Assembly: GCA_045649855.1 (NCBI GenBank)
Contig: JAZRQN010000071.1
Location: forward strand, 1 to 14,963
From: URNF01 sp045649855
GTDB taxonomy: Bacteria; Bacillota; Clostridia; Oscillospirales; Acutalibacteraceae
Direction: 5' to 3'
Length of the DNA: 14,963 nucleotides
The translations under genes and the position numbers were made by a program. The notes under the pieces were generated by a model. It did no database searches. It saw nothing but the letters and a program-made list of their open reading frames with translations, and had not been told where the DNA came from. Below, one piece after another: positions 7,197 through 13,826 of this stretch; position 1 is the first letter of the stretch, and the number at the start of each line of letters is the position of its first letter.

Positions 7197-7841
7197 TTAA
7201 GACTTGAAGTAGTCGAGTTTCTTCTCGACATACCCGAACAGCAAGGTGAGTGCACCACAGAACACAAGGAAGAACGCACCTGTATAGAACAGCGGCCAAA
7301 TGATACCGTTGCTCGAAAAATGTGTGGCTTCCATCAACACTTCGCTGACCGCGATCACGCGCGCCAGAGAGGTATCTTTCACCAACGTGATAATCTCATT
7401 GCTCATCGGCGGTACGATGCGTTTGATCACCTGCAACAGCACGATTTTGAAGAAAATCTGCGTTTTGGTAAGTCCTAACACCTGTCCCGCTTCATACTGC
7501 CCTTTGGAAATGCTCTCAATGCCGCCACGGAAAATTTCGGAGAAATAACACGCATAGTTGATGACAAATGCAATCAATGCCGCCAACATACGATCGCGCA
7601 TTGGTACGCCGAACACCAAACCCGGCACATAAAACACCACGAACAGTTGCAACATCAAGGGTGTGCCGCGAATACACCAAACAAACACCTTTACAAGGAA
7701 GCTTAAAGGTTTAAATTTAGACATAGAGCCAAAGCTGATCAACAAACCGAGAGGGATAGAAAAAAGCAGGGTTCCGAAAAACAACCTGCAGTTTTCTAAA
7801 AATCCCCCAGCCAGGCTCAATGTTACCTGCTGAAAAGACAT
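7197..7841 (-). CDS. Polar amino acid ABC transporter, permease
   Basis: This 214-residue membrane protein is of the HisM/GlnP (His/Glu/Gln/Arg/opine) permease family. About five membrane helices are visible. An RGTPLMLQLF segment of the kind found early in these permeases and the cytoplasmic EAA loop (EIFRGGIESISKGQYEAGQ, then LGL), which docks on the ATPase, are both clear. Only one permease gene is present, so the channel is likely a homodimer, as in GlnP-like systems. The start at 7841 has an SD (AGAGG) 8 bases upstream, in the 26-bp gap after the binding-protein gene. Confidence 0.94.
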   Translation of the reverse strand: MSFQQVTLSLAGGFLENCRLFFGTLLFSIPLGLLISFGSMSKFKPLSFLVKVFVWCIRGTPLMLQLFVVFYVPGLVFGVPMRDRMLAALIAFVINYACYFSEIFRGGIESISKGQYEAGQVLGLTKTQIFFKIVLLQVIKRIVPPMSNEIITLVKDTSLARVIAVSEVLMEATHFSSNGIIWPLFYTGAFFLVFCGALTLLFGYVEKKLDYFKS

Positions 7842-7867
7842 ACTATTAACCTCTTAGAATTTCGTTC

Positions 7868-8653
7868 TTATTTCGCTTTGATAACTTTTACCTGTTTGTT
7901 CTGCATATAGGGAATGGAAATGCTCATGTTTTCCAGTCTCTCTTCGGTAATGGTCATGCCGTTCCAGATGCAGTCAATGTTTTTGGAAGCCAATTCGGTC
8001 TCTTTGGAATCCCAATCGATTTCCTGGAATTTCACGGTAACGCCCAGTTTCGCGCCGACAGCTTTCGCAAATTCGGTTTCGAAACCAATCAGTTCACCGT
8101 TTTCGTCTTTGTAGTTCATCGGCGCAAAGTAGGTGATACCGACAACCAACTCGCCTTTGTCCATGATGTATTTGTAGTCGGAATCGGTGTCTGCCTGCAC
8201 AAACGCATCAGACGCTTTGTCGCCCAGCAGGATGTCCTGCAGTTTGTAGGTGGTCGCGATGTTGGCGAGAGTGCCGTCAGCTTTCAGCTCACGAATGATC
8301 TCGTTGACCTTTGCGGTCATATCAGAACCTTTGCGGAACGCAATGCCGTATTCTTCTTCAGCAAAACCGTTGCCGTCTACAACCAGATCTTCATAGTCGG
8401 TGCCTTTGCCGATAGAACCGATGGACATAACGTAGTCCACGACAGCCGCATCCGCAGTGCCTGCTTTAACTTCCATCAGTGCTTTCGCCTGAGTGTCAAC
8501 AGCAGTGTACTCATAGGTTTTGAAATCGTCGCCCTGCGCGACCTCTTCACCGGCAGAACCTTTTTCTGCCACAACTACGGGTTTGCCGCCGCAGCCGACC
8601 AAGCAGCCGAGCATCAGAACTGCAACCATCAACAATGCCAAAATCTTTTTCAT
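7868..8653 (-). CDS. Amino acid-binding lipoprotein with circularly permuted domain order
   Basis: This is the solute-binding protein of the importer (261 aa), a family 3 extracellular solute-binding protein (SBP_bac_3 type). The signal peptide has lipobox LVGC ending at Cys21. The fold order is reversed. Residues 25-143 correspond to the family's C-terminal half (AEKGSAGEE, QAKALMEVKAGTADAAVVD, EEEYGIAFRKGS, ELKADGTLANI, YKLQDILL). Residues 159-261 correspond to the N-terminal half (KGELVVGITYFAPMNYKDENG, GFETEFAKAV, WNGMTITEER, IPYMQNKQVKVI). Residues 144-158 form a new linker. Likely alpha-amino-acid contacts are kept: Ser33, Asp73 and Arg239, matching HisJ/LAO Thr121, Asp161 and Arg77. 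The start at 8653 is set by SD AAAGGAG (8662-8668). It is first in the operon. Family assignment is sure; the permutation is read directly from motif order. Confidence 0.93.
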   Translation of the reverse strand: MKKILALLMVAVLMLGCLVGCGGKPVVVAEKGSAGEEVAQGDDFKTYEYTAVDTQAKALMEVKAGTADAAVVDYVMSIGSIGKGTDYEDLVVDGNGFAEEEYGIAFRKGSDMTAKVNEIIRELKADGTLANIATTYKLQDILLGDKASDAFVQADTDSDYKYIMDKGELVVGITYFAPMNYKDENGELIGFETEFAKAVGAKLGVTVKFQEIDWDSKETELASKNIDCIWNGMTITEERLENMSISIPYMQNKQVKVIKAK

Positions 8654-8670
8654 ATCAAAAACTCCTTTAC

Positions 8671-8687
8671 ACTTTCTTTTCGAAAGT
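8671..8687 (-). promoter_or_regulatory. Small hairpin in the binding-protein leader
   Basis: A 6-bp inverted repeat (ACTTTC, 5-nt loop, GAAAGT) lies just upstream of the SD (8662-8668) within the predicted 40-nt leader. It is A/T-rich and may be weak. It could tune translation or protect the mRNA 5' end, but it may also be chance. Confidence 0.3.
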
Positions 8688-8701
8688 TTTATGATGTGGT
8701 T

Positions 8702-8730
8702 ATTATACTTCACTTCGCTAAAGTTGTAAA
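8702..8730 (-). promoter_or_regulatory. Sigma-A-type promoter of the amino acid transporter operon
   Basis: On the minus strand, -35 TTTACA (8725-8730) is separated by 17 bp from a perfect -10 TATAAT (8702-8707). The start would be near 8695, about 42 nt before the ATG of the binding protein. Confidence 0.75.
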
Positions 8731-8757
8731 GTGTTTTTTATGCTTTTTTACAACTTT
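8720..8757. promoter_or_regulatory. Perfect 11-bp inverted repeat over the -35 box, probable operator
   Basis: AAAGTTGTAAA (8720-8730) and TTTACAACTTT (8747-8757) are perfect inverted copies 16 bp apart, with centres 27 bp apart. One arm covers the -35 box of the transporter promoter and the other lies directly upstream. A degenerate third copy (TTTACA-CTTT, 8666-8675) lies in the leader. There is no G/C-rich stem and no gene ends here, so an operator is more likely than a terminator. The regulator is unknown; the YerC-like protein at the end of the same operon is the obvious candidate by context only. Confidence 0.55.
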
Positions 8758-8781
8758 GTGCAAATTGTCTTCAAAACCCCG

Positions 8782-8821
8782 AAAATAAAAGGAGTGTCTG
8801 GCAAATTGACCAAACACTCCT
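8782..8821 (-). terminator. Rho-independent terminator of the degV gene
   Basis: On the minus strand a 12-bp stem (8790-8801 with 8810-8821, one G-T wobble) with an 8-nt loop is followed by TTTTATTTTC (8780-8789). It begins 13 bp after the degV stop and separates that gene from the transporter promoter. Confidence 0.85.
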
Positions 8822-8834
8822 ATATACATTTATA

Positions 8835-9695
8835 TTAGCGATTTTCGCCTACATAGAACAAGGCGATGGTGCCGGGGCCGGCGTGTGCGCCGATGACAGG
8901 GCCGACATAGTCGATGATCTGTACAGACGCACCGAATTTCAGTTGCAGGATTTCGGATAACTGTTTGGCTTCATCCAAGCAGTCGCCGTGGCTGATGAAC
9001 ACAGGTGCCGATTTATCGTATACCGTTTCACCATATTTATCTGCCACCGCTTCAATCGCTGCTTTTCTGCCGCGCGCTTTGAACATATTGATGAGATGTC
9101 CTTCGTCATCTACGTGCAAAATCGGTTTAATGCCGAGCATAGTGCCCACCAACGCCACCGCGCCGCTCACTCTGCCGCCGCGTTTCAGGAACATCAGGTC
9201 ATCTACCGTGAACCAATGCACCAAACGGGGACGCAATTCTTCCACGTAGGCGTATACTTCATCCAGCGATGCGCCTGTCTGCTGTTTCTGAGCCGCCATA
9301 TACACGAGCAGACCTTGACCCAAGGATGCACACAACGTATCAAACACCAGCAGTTTTCGATCCGTAAATTCTTCCGTCAACTCATCGGCAGCAATCACGG
9401 CAGATTGGTATGTAGTGCTCAATCCGGACGAAAAGCCTAAATACAGAATGTCTTTTCCCTGCTCCAGGAACGGGGTGAAAAACTCTTTGAAATTCGCGAT
9501 ATTCACAGCGGACGTACGCGCGTTCTTGCCTTCGCGCAACGCGTCGTAAAACGCTTTCACATCCACTTCATTGTTCTTTTTGCTGTCTTCGCCATCCACC
9601 AGCACATCCAGTTGAACGGCACTGACTCCCCATTGCTTCAAAGTCTCTTGACAGACATCGCAACAAGAATCCGTTAAAATGACAAAATCGGGCAT
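8835..9695 (-). CDS. DegV family fatty-acid-binding protein
   Basis: This 286-residue cytoplasmic protein is of the DegV/FakB type. Family members bind a fatty acid and, where tested (FakB), present it to the FakA kinase for entry into phospholipid synthesis. Typical motifs are the N-terminal ILTDSCCD (6-13), RTSAVN (60-65, in place of the common TSQP), the ligand-site LGFSSGLSTTYQSA (86-99), LKRGGRVSG in the middle, and the C-terminal GPVIGAHAGPG. Length is normal. An SD (GGAGG) lies 9 bases before the ATG. It is transcribed alone: a terminator follows, and a divergent XRE gene lies upstream across a 270-bp region. No fakA-like kinase is present here, so the partner must be elsewhere. Confidence 0.93.
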   Translation of the reverse strand: MPDFVILTDSCCDVCQETLKQWGVSAVQLDVLVDGEDSKKNNEVDVKAFYDALREGKNARTSAVNIANFKEFFTPFLEQGKDILYLGFSSGLSTTYQSAVIAADELTEEFTDRKLLVFDTLCASLGQGLLVYMAAQKQQTGASLDEVYAYVEELRPRLVHWFTVDDLMFLKRGGRVSGAVALVGTMLGIKPILHVDDEGHLINMFKARGRKAAIEAVADKYGETVYDKSAPVFISHGDCLDEAKQLSEILQLKFGASVQIIDYVGPVIGAHAGPGTIALFYVGENR

Positions 9696-9726
9696 ACCAC
9701 GTAACCTCCTGTATCAACGCACAATT

Positions 9727-9740
9727 TGCTGTATACAGCA
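9727..9740. repeat. 14-bp perfect palindrome upstream of degV
   Basis: TGCTGTATACAGCA is a perfect palindrome 32 bp upstream of the degV start. It is where a promoter or operator of degV would be expected. No clear -35/-10 pair for degV could be assigned around it. Confidence 0.4.
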
Positions 9741-9806
9741 TACACGCAAATCTCCGCGAAGTCACGCAACTCCTGTCGCTTCCATCTCCACACGTGTGCG
9801 CACGCG

Positions 9807-9945
9807 CGGTAGAGTGTGGTTTTCCTTCTCTACCGACGGTAGAATTTTCGCGTTTTCCTCTTGAATATCGCCATTTTTTATGGTAGACTACGGTTGTATC
9901 ATCATTTGTGTTTTACATGTCCGACGATTGATCGGTAGAATTTTC
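9807..9945 (+). promoter_or_regulatory. Cluster of CGGTAGA motifs upstream of the XRE gene
   Basis: The heptamer CGGTAGA occurs at 9807-9813, inverted at 9829-9835, again at 9837-9843, and at 9933-9939; a one-mismatch copy (TGGTAGA) lies at 9881-9887. The second and third form a 15-bp palindrome (TCTACCG-A-CGGTAGA). The third and last are extended identically to 13 bp (CGGTAGAATTTTC, 9837-9849 and 9933-9945). The first two form an 8-bp stem with a 13-nt loop. Such clustering fits operators, possibly for autoregulation by the XRE protein. Confidence 0.45.
9861..9889 (+). promoter_or_regulatory. Possible promoter of the XRE gene
   Basis: A -35-like TTGAAT (9861-9866) lies 17 bp from a weak -10-like TAGACT (9884-9889). 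The -10 overlaps the degenerate TGGTAGA motif. It is a plausible but not strong match, and would give a leader of about 70 nt. Confidence 0.35.
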
Positions 9946-9965
9946 AAAAGGAGAAAAATCCCGAA

Positions 9966-10583
9966 ATGGAAGATCTCAAAAAAATCATTGCGGAGAACAT
10001 CACGCAACTGCGCAAGAAAAACGGCATGACCCAAGCCGAACTTGCCGAAAAACTGAATTATTCCGATAAAGCGGTTTCCAAATGGGAACGCGGCGAGTCG
10101 ATTCCCGACATCGCCGTACTCAAAAGCATTGCGGATATATTTGCCGTGCGCATCGATTATCTGGTAAAAGAGGTGCACAACGATCCTGCCCTCGAATTAC
10201 CGCGCATCAATCACCGCCGCGCCAAAAATCATCGCTTGATTTTGGGTATGAGCATTATGCTGGTATGGCTGATCGCGACCTTTGTATTCGTGTTGTTGCA
10301 AAGCATTATGCCCTCGCGTATCCACCAGTGGACCGCCTTTTTGTATGCCGTGCCTGCCTCGCTGATCGTGTGGCTGATCTTTAATTCTATCTGGTTTAAC
10401 AAGAAACACACCTTTGCTATTGTTTCCTTCTTGGTGTGGTCGGTGTTGGCTATCATATATATCAGTTTGCTGATATACGCAAATTACAACGCCTGGATGC
10501 TGTTCTTCATCGGCGTGCCTGCACAGATTATCGTGATTTTGTGGTCGGGTATCCGCCTATCCAAAAAAGACGAACATATATAA
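9966..10583 (+). CDS. XRE-type regulator with four membrane helices
   Basis: The N-terminal domain (about 4-66) of this 205-residue protein is a Cro/C1-type helix-turn-helix, with MTQAELAEKLNYSDKAVSKWERG as the recognition region. A short linker is followed by four predicted membrane helices at about 91-112, 122-144, 150-171 and 177-197, and a short charged tail. This places a DNA-binding domain on the inner face of the membrane. Membrane-bound XRE regulators of this layout are known in Firmicutes, often with unknown signals such as membrane stress or antimicrobial peptides. The SD is AAAAGGAG with a rather long 12-base spacer to the ATG. It is monocistronic, between a motif-rich leader and a strong terminator. 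No transporter or peptide gene lies beside it on the same strand to name a target. Confidence 0.88.
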   Translation: MEDLKKIIAENITQLRKKNGMTQAELAEKLNYSDKAVSKWERGESIPDIAVLKSIADIFAVRIDYLVKEVHNDPALELPRINHRRAKNHRLILGMSIMLVWLIATFVFVLLQSIMPSRIHQWTAFLYAVPASLIVWLIFNSIWFNKKHTFAIVSFLVWSVLAIIYISLLIYANYNAWMLFFIGVPAQIIVILWSGIRLSKKDEHI

Positions 10584-10586
10584 TGT

Positions 10587-10622
10587 AAAAAAGCACCCCT
10601 GCTTCAAGCAGGGGTGCTTTTT
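10587..10622. terminator. Bidirectional rho-independent terminator
   Basis: The arms 10588-10604 and 10606-10622 are perfectly complementary (GCACCCCTGCTT core), flanked by A-runs and T-runs. It serves both the XRE gene (stop 10583) and the convergent metalloprotease gene, whose TGA stop (10622-10624) overlaps the outer arm. Confidence 0.92.
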
Positions 10623-11140
10623 CATCTTGTTTTCAGCAATCGGGCACGCGTTTGATAGTCCGGCATCACCGATGCTATCACGCTGTAAAAGGCAGGCGAA
10701 TGATTGTGCTGTTTGATGTGCGCCAGTTCGTGCACCACCACGTATTCAATCGCTTCTGTCGGGTACAGCATCAATCTCCAAGAGAAGCACAGCGCATTTT
10801 TTCCACTGCAACTGCCAAAACGGGTCTTAGCACCTGTAATGCGCAGGCTCGTGGGGGTAACCCCCATCAGCGCGGCATACTTTGCAACCAATGGCGGCAG
10901 TATTTCCGCCGCTCGTCTGCGGCACGCCTGTTCCTCTTCCACCGTTGGTTCAGGCGGTCTGTTTTGTTGCCGCACCCGTTGCTTTTCCAAATGTGTATCG
11001 ATCCAATTTCGGTGATCCAATACAAATTTTTCAATATCTTTGTCGCGCATCCGATACGGCGCGCGCACCACGATTTCAAGCGCAGGCGTAATTTCCAAAG
11101 CGACCGTGCGGCGCTTGGAACGTATCACTGTATATTCCAT
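10622..11140 (-). CDS. YgjP-like zinc metallopeptidase (M48/DUF45 type)
   Basis: This 172-residue soluble protein is of the YgjP/WLM-like metallopeptidase group. The zinc site is HELAH (137-141), followed by NHS whose His147 is the likely third ligand; the TRFGSCS segment (106-112) and FSWRLMLYP (119-127) before it are family hallmarks. The N-terminal part is a small beta-rich domain (VIRSKRRTVALEI). Members are small cytoplasmic proteases or peptidase-like proteins of poorly known role. The gene lies 20 bp after the M20 amidohydrolase and is last in that group. The SD is weak: only GGA about 11 bases before the ATG and an A/G-rich run before it, so translation may depend on coupling. Stop overlaps the shared terminator. 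Confidence 0.87.
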   Translation of the reverse strand: MEYTVIRSKRRTVALEITPALEIVVRAPYRMRDKDIEKFVLDHRNWIDTHLEKQRVRQQNRPPEPTVEEEQACRRRAAEILPPLVAKYAALMGVTPTSLRITGAKTRFGSCSGKNALCFSWRLMLYPTEAIEYVVVHELAHIKQHNHSPAFYSVIASVMPDYQTRARLLKTR

Positions 11141-11160
11141 ATACGATGGTCCGTTTTCTC

Positions 11161-12507
11161 TTATTCGTACAAATTGAGAGAAACGTTTCCTTTCTCATCA
11201 TACGACACCGCATCAAACACACGATCAACGCTATCCATATACGCGATCTGTTCTTTTGCCGTTTTAAAGGTCGGCTTATATGCCGCAACCGCCGCTTTGG
11301 CGTTTGCAGCGTTGTTTTCCAGATATTTACGCAACGCCACAAACTGCAATTTTGCAGAGTCCACACAAGCGGATTCGGGATCTGCAATGCGATAGGTAGC
11401 ACCATGTTCAGTACCGACAGCACCACTTACATAGCCGTGGATACCCGGCATCAAACTCATCATATCACCCATATCCGAGCAGCCGGTACCCCAACTTTCA
11501 GGATGGACATCCACGATCTCCATCACTTCTTCCATTGCTTCCACGAAGGTCGTCATCATCGTCCGATCGTTATAGCGAGGCAGGGTCGCCGCCGTGTTGG
11601 TAATGCGTACTTTCGCACCCATCGCCGCTGCCGCTGCCGCAATCGCACGATCCACCTTGCGACTGGCCTCTGTCAATGCTTCCATCGTAGCACCACGCAC
11701 ATAGGTTTCCAACTCCACTTTATCGGGGATGGCATTCACCGAAGCACCACCATTGGTGATGATGGGATGCACACGAATATGATCATCGTCTCGGAAAGTC
11801 TCTCGCAGCGCATTGATTGCATTGAGGGCAAGATTGGCAGCATACAAAGCGTTAATGCCCTTATGAGGCAAACCACCCGCATGCGCTGCAACACCCTCAA
11901 ATGTCGCCATCTTGGAAATTTTGCCGTTAGAGCCACTGTTCAAATATCCCTTGTGGAACACACCGGTATCCGCATGCACCATAAACGCAAGGTCAGCACC
12001 GTCCAGCATACCACGATACAAAAACTCTTCTTTACCGCTGATGTGATGAATGACGCCGTCCTTGATCAGTTGTTGACGGAATTCCAGTTCGATGCCTTCT
12101 TCAGCAGGTACTGCGACCAAGCGGATTTTACCGCAAAGACCGTCAAGCGCACCCTCTTCTTTGAGTGCCGCCGCAACACCGACCAGCGCTGCTACCTGCG
12201 CCACATGGCCACAAGCGTGCACGGCACCCGTTTTGGGGTCGCATTCGGGATGCTCGGGGATAATGAGGCCGTCCATTTCGCCGAAAATAACCAGCATCGG
12301 CCCTTCTTTGCCGGTATCCACATCCGCATAAAATCCGGGAATATCGCCTGCTTCTACCACTTCATAACCCAGTTCTTCAAACTGCGCTTTCAAATAACGG
12401 TGGGTTTTCCACTCGCGGTAACCCGTTTCGGGATTTTTCCAAATGTAATCAAACGCAGACAAAATGCGTTCTCTGTGTTTATCCACCATTGCAATATATT
12501 CTTCCAT
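11161..12507 (-). CDS. M20-family amidohydrolase/peptidase (AbgB-like)
   Basis: This 448-residue metal-dependent amidohydrolase belongs to the M20D-like group, which cleaves N-acyl amino acids, small peptides or aminobenzoyl-glutamate. Metal-site motifs are GEMDG (76-80), HACGH (97-101), PAEEG (134-138) with the catalytic and ligand Glu pair, a His in VHADT, and a late EHGATY. The lid/dimerisation domain begins near the AAHAGGLPH segment. No signal peptide is present, so it is cytoplasmic. An SD (AGGAGA) lies 7 bases before the ATG, but a terminator ends only a few bases upstream of that SD, so expression needs read-through from the PRPP synthetase gene or a promoter I cannot see. The exact substrate is not determinable here. 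Confidence 0.92.
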   Translation of the reverse strand: MEEYIAMVDKHRERILSAFDYIWKNPETGYREWKTHRYLKAQFEELGYEVVEAGDIPGFYADVDTGKEGPMLVIFGEMDGLIIPEHPECDPKTGAVHACGHVAQVAALVGVAAALKEEGALDGLCGKIRLVAVPAEEGIELEFRQQLIKDGVIHHISGKEEFLYRGMLDGADLAFMVHADTGVFHKGYLNSGSNGKISKMATFEGVAAHAGGLPHKGINALYAANLALNAINALRETFRDDDHIRVHPIITNGGASVNAIPDKVELETYVRGATMEALTEASRKVDRAIAAAAAAMGAKVRITNTAATLPRYNDRTMMTTFVEAMEEVMEIVDVHPESWGTGCSDMGDMMSLMPGIHGYVSGAVGTEHGATYRIADPESACVDSAKLQFVALRKYLENNAANAKAAVAAYKPTFKTAKEQIAYMDSVDRVFDAVSYDEKGNVSLNLYE

Positions 12508-12523
12508 ATCCCTGTCTCCTATG

Positions 12524-12550
12524 AAAAAAGCCGCCCGATGGGCGGCTTTT
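12524..12550 (-). terminator. Terminator between the PRPP synthetase and M20 genes
   Basis: A perfect 11-bp stem (12526-12536 with 12540-12550) has a 3-nt loop; on the minus strand the stem is followed by a T6 run (12524-12529). It lies 4 bp after the PRPP synthetase stop and just before the SD of the M20 gene. Confidence 0.85.
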
Positions 12551-12554
12551 ATAA

Positions 12555-13712
12555 TTAATCCTTGTTTTGATGTTTGGCAAGCAAATTCTTGATCTTCTCG
12601 TGAGAATCGACCAAGAGGCTGACCGACACATCGTGGTTGAGCGCCGCAATGAAATATGCGATATATTTGGACACGTCCACCTCATGGAACCACTCGCGAG
12701 AGAGCAACTCGGGAGAGCGGTAGGTAAGATTGGTACCAAATACGCCGTCTACGATGCCATCCGCATACGCTTTGTCAAAATTGTCAAAGCCTGCGGTGAA
12801 GGTCGCATAGGTTGCATACGCGTAAATGCGGTTCGCTTTACGCTTTTTCAGTTCATACGCGATGTCCAACATCGATTCGCCGGAAGCGATGATGTCATCC
12901 GCAATAAAGATGTCTTTGCCTTCCACATCGTTGCCGAGATACTCGTGCGCCACGATGGGGTTGCGACCGTTGACCACACGAGAGTAGTCGCGGCGTTTGT
13001 AGAACATACCAAGATCCACACCGAGGTTGGATGCGTAGTACATATTGCGGTTCATAGCACCTTCGTCAGGGCTGACGATCATCAGATGATCACGATCCGC
13101 TTTGAGATCGGGAACTGCACGGAACAGCGCTTTCAGAACCTGATAGGAGGGCATCACGTTGTCAAAGCCCATCAGCGGAATAGCGTTATGTACACGGGGA
13201 TCGTGCGCATCAAAGGTTACGATGTTGGAAACACCCATCGCCTGCAGTTCCTGCAGTGCTACCGCGCAGTCGAGAGACTCGCGATAGTTGCGGCGATGCT
13301 GTCTGCCGCCGTACAGGATCGGCATAATGACGTTGATGCGGTGAGCTTTACCGCTGGTCGCCTGAATAATGCGCTTGAGATCCTGGAAATGATCGTCGGG
13401 AGACATAGAGTTCTCGCGACCGTACATATCGTATTTGCAATTATAGTTTCCCACGTCCACCAGAATAAACAGATCATCGCCGCGGATGCTGCTCTTGATG
13501 AGACCTTTGCCATCACCGGAGGAAAAACGCGGACATTCCGATTCGATGAGGAATGTTTTGTCGTCGCGACCGCATTTCTGCGCCCACTGGGTGAGGTGTG
13601 CGTCAATCTTTGCACCGAGTTCCTTTGCACTGCTCAGGGCGATGAGCCGCATGGGAGCTACGTGGTCTTCCTGACCAAAAATATTTTCGCTGGTGATATC
13701 ATGATGCGCCAA
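12555..13712 (-). CDS. prs: Ribose-phosphate pyrophosphokinase, long Clostridia-type
   Basis: This enzyme makes PRPP from ribose-5-phosphate and ATP, feeding purine, pyrimidine, His and Trp synthesis. At 385 residues it is about 70 longer than classical Prs (about 315). Motifs are recognisable but divergent: GGRQHRRNYRES (135-146; classical Prs has YARQDRK), FDAHDPR (167-173; classical DLH), SPDEGAMNR (214-222) and the PRPP loop FIADDIIASGESMLD (269-283; classical VDDxIDTGGT). The extra length is spread over the N-terminal region and internal segments such as 88-110. The start is TTG at 13712, with SD AAGGGGA 8 bases upstream; the next in-frame Met is residue 21. A promoter with an extended -10 lies directly upstream. 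It may lack classical allosteric residues, which I cannot check. Confidence 0.9.
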   Translation of the reverse strand: MAHHDITSENIFGQEDHVAPMRLIALSSAKELGAKIDAHLTQWAQKCGRDDKTFLIESECPRFSSGDGKGLIKSSIRGDDLFILVDVGNYNCKYDMYGRENSMSPDDHFQDLKRIIQATSGKAHRINVIMPILYGGRQHRRNYRESLDCAVALQELQAMGVSNIVTFDAHDPRVHNAIPLMGFDNVMPSYQVLKALFRAVPDLKADRDHLMIVSPDEGAMNRNMYYASNLGVDLGMFYKRRDYSRVVNGRNPIVAHEYLGNDVEGKDIFIADDIIASGESMLDIAYELKKRKANRIYAYATYATFTAGFDNFDKAYADGIVDGVFGTNLTYRSPELLSREWFHEVDVSKYIAYFIAALNHDVSVSLLVDSHEKIKNLLAKHQNKD

Positions 13713-13749
13713 AATAATCGTCCCCTTTTTCTTTTCCCAATTTGGATTT

Positions 13750-13779
13750 ATTGTACCACATTTTACAAGTATATGGCAA
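13750..13779 (-). promoter_or_regulatory. Promoter of prs with extended -10
   Basis: On the minus strand, -35 TTGCCA (13774-13779), an 18-bp spacer and -10 TACAAT (13750-13755) preceded by TGG, an extended -10 element. The start would be near 13743. Just upstream is GTCGT-TT-ACGAC (13780-13791), a short inverted repeat adjacent to the -35 that could bind a regulator. Confidence 0.6.
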
Positions 13780-13826
13780 GTCGTTTACGACGATTTACAA
13801 CATTTTTTTATAAAATCATCATTTTT

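Noticed and set aside
7868..8653. Two truncated binding-protein genes or a frameshifted pair rather than one permuted protein
   Set aside because: There is a single uninterrupted frame with one signal peptide, one SD and one stop, and the linker is in frame.
8720..8757. Inverted repeat read as a rho-independent terminator
   Set aside because: The stem is A/T-rich with a 16-nt spacer, no gene ends there, and it overlaps the -35 box.
9727..9740. LexA/SOS box upstream of degV
   Set aside because: CTGT and ACAG are separated by 2 bases, not the 8 of the E. coli box, and it is not a Firmicute-type CGAAC-N4-GTTCG box.
11146..12558. A 470-codon plus-strand open frame opposite the M20 gene
   Set aside because: It is antisense to all metal-site motifs of the M20 protein and is His-rich, as expected of a shadow frame.
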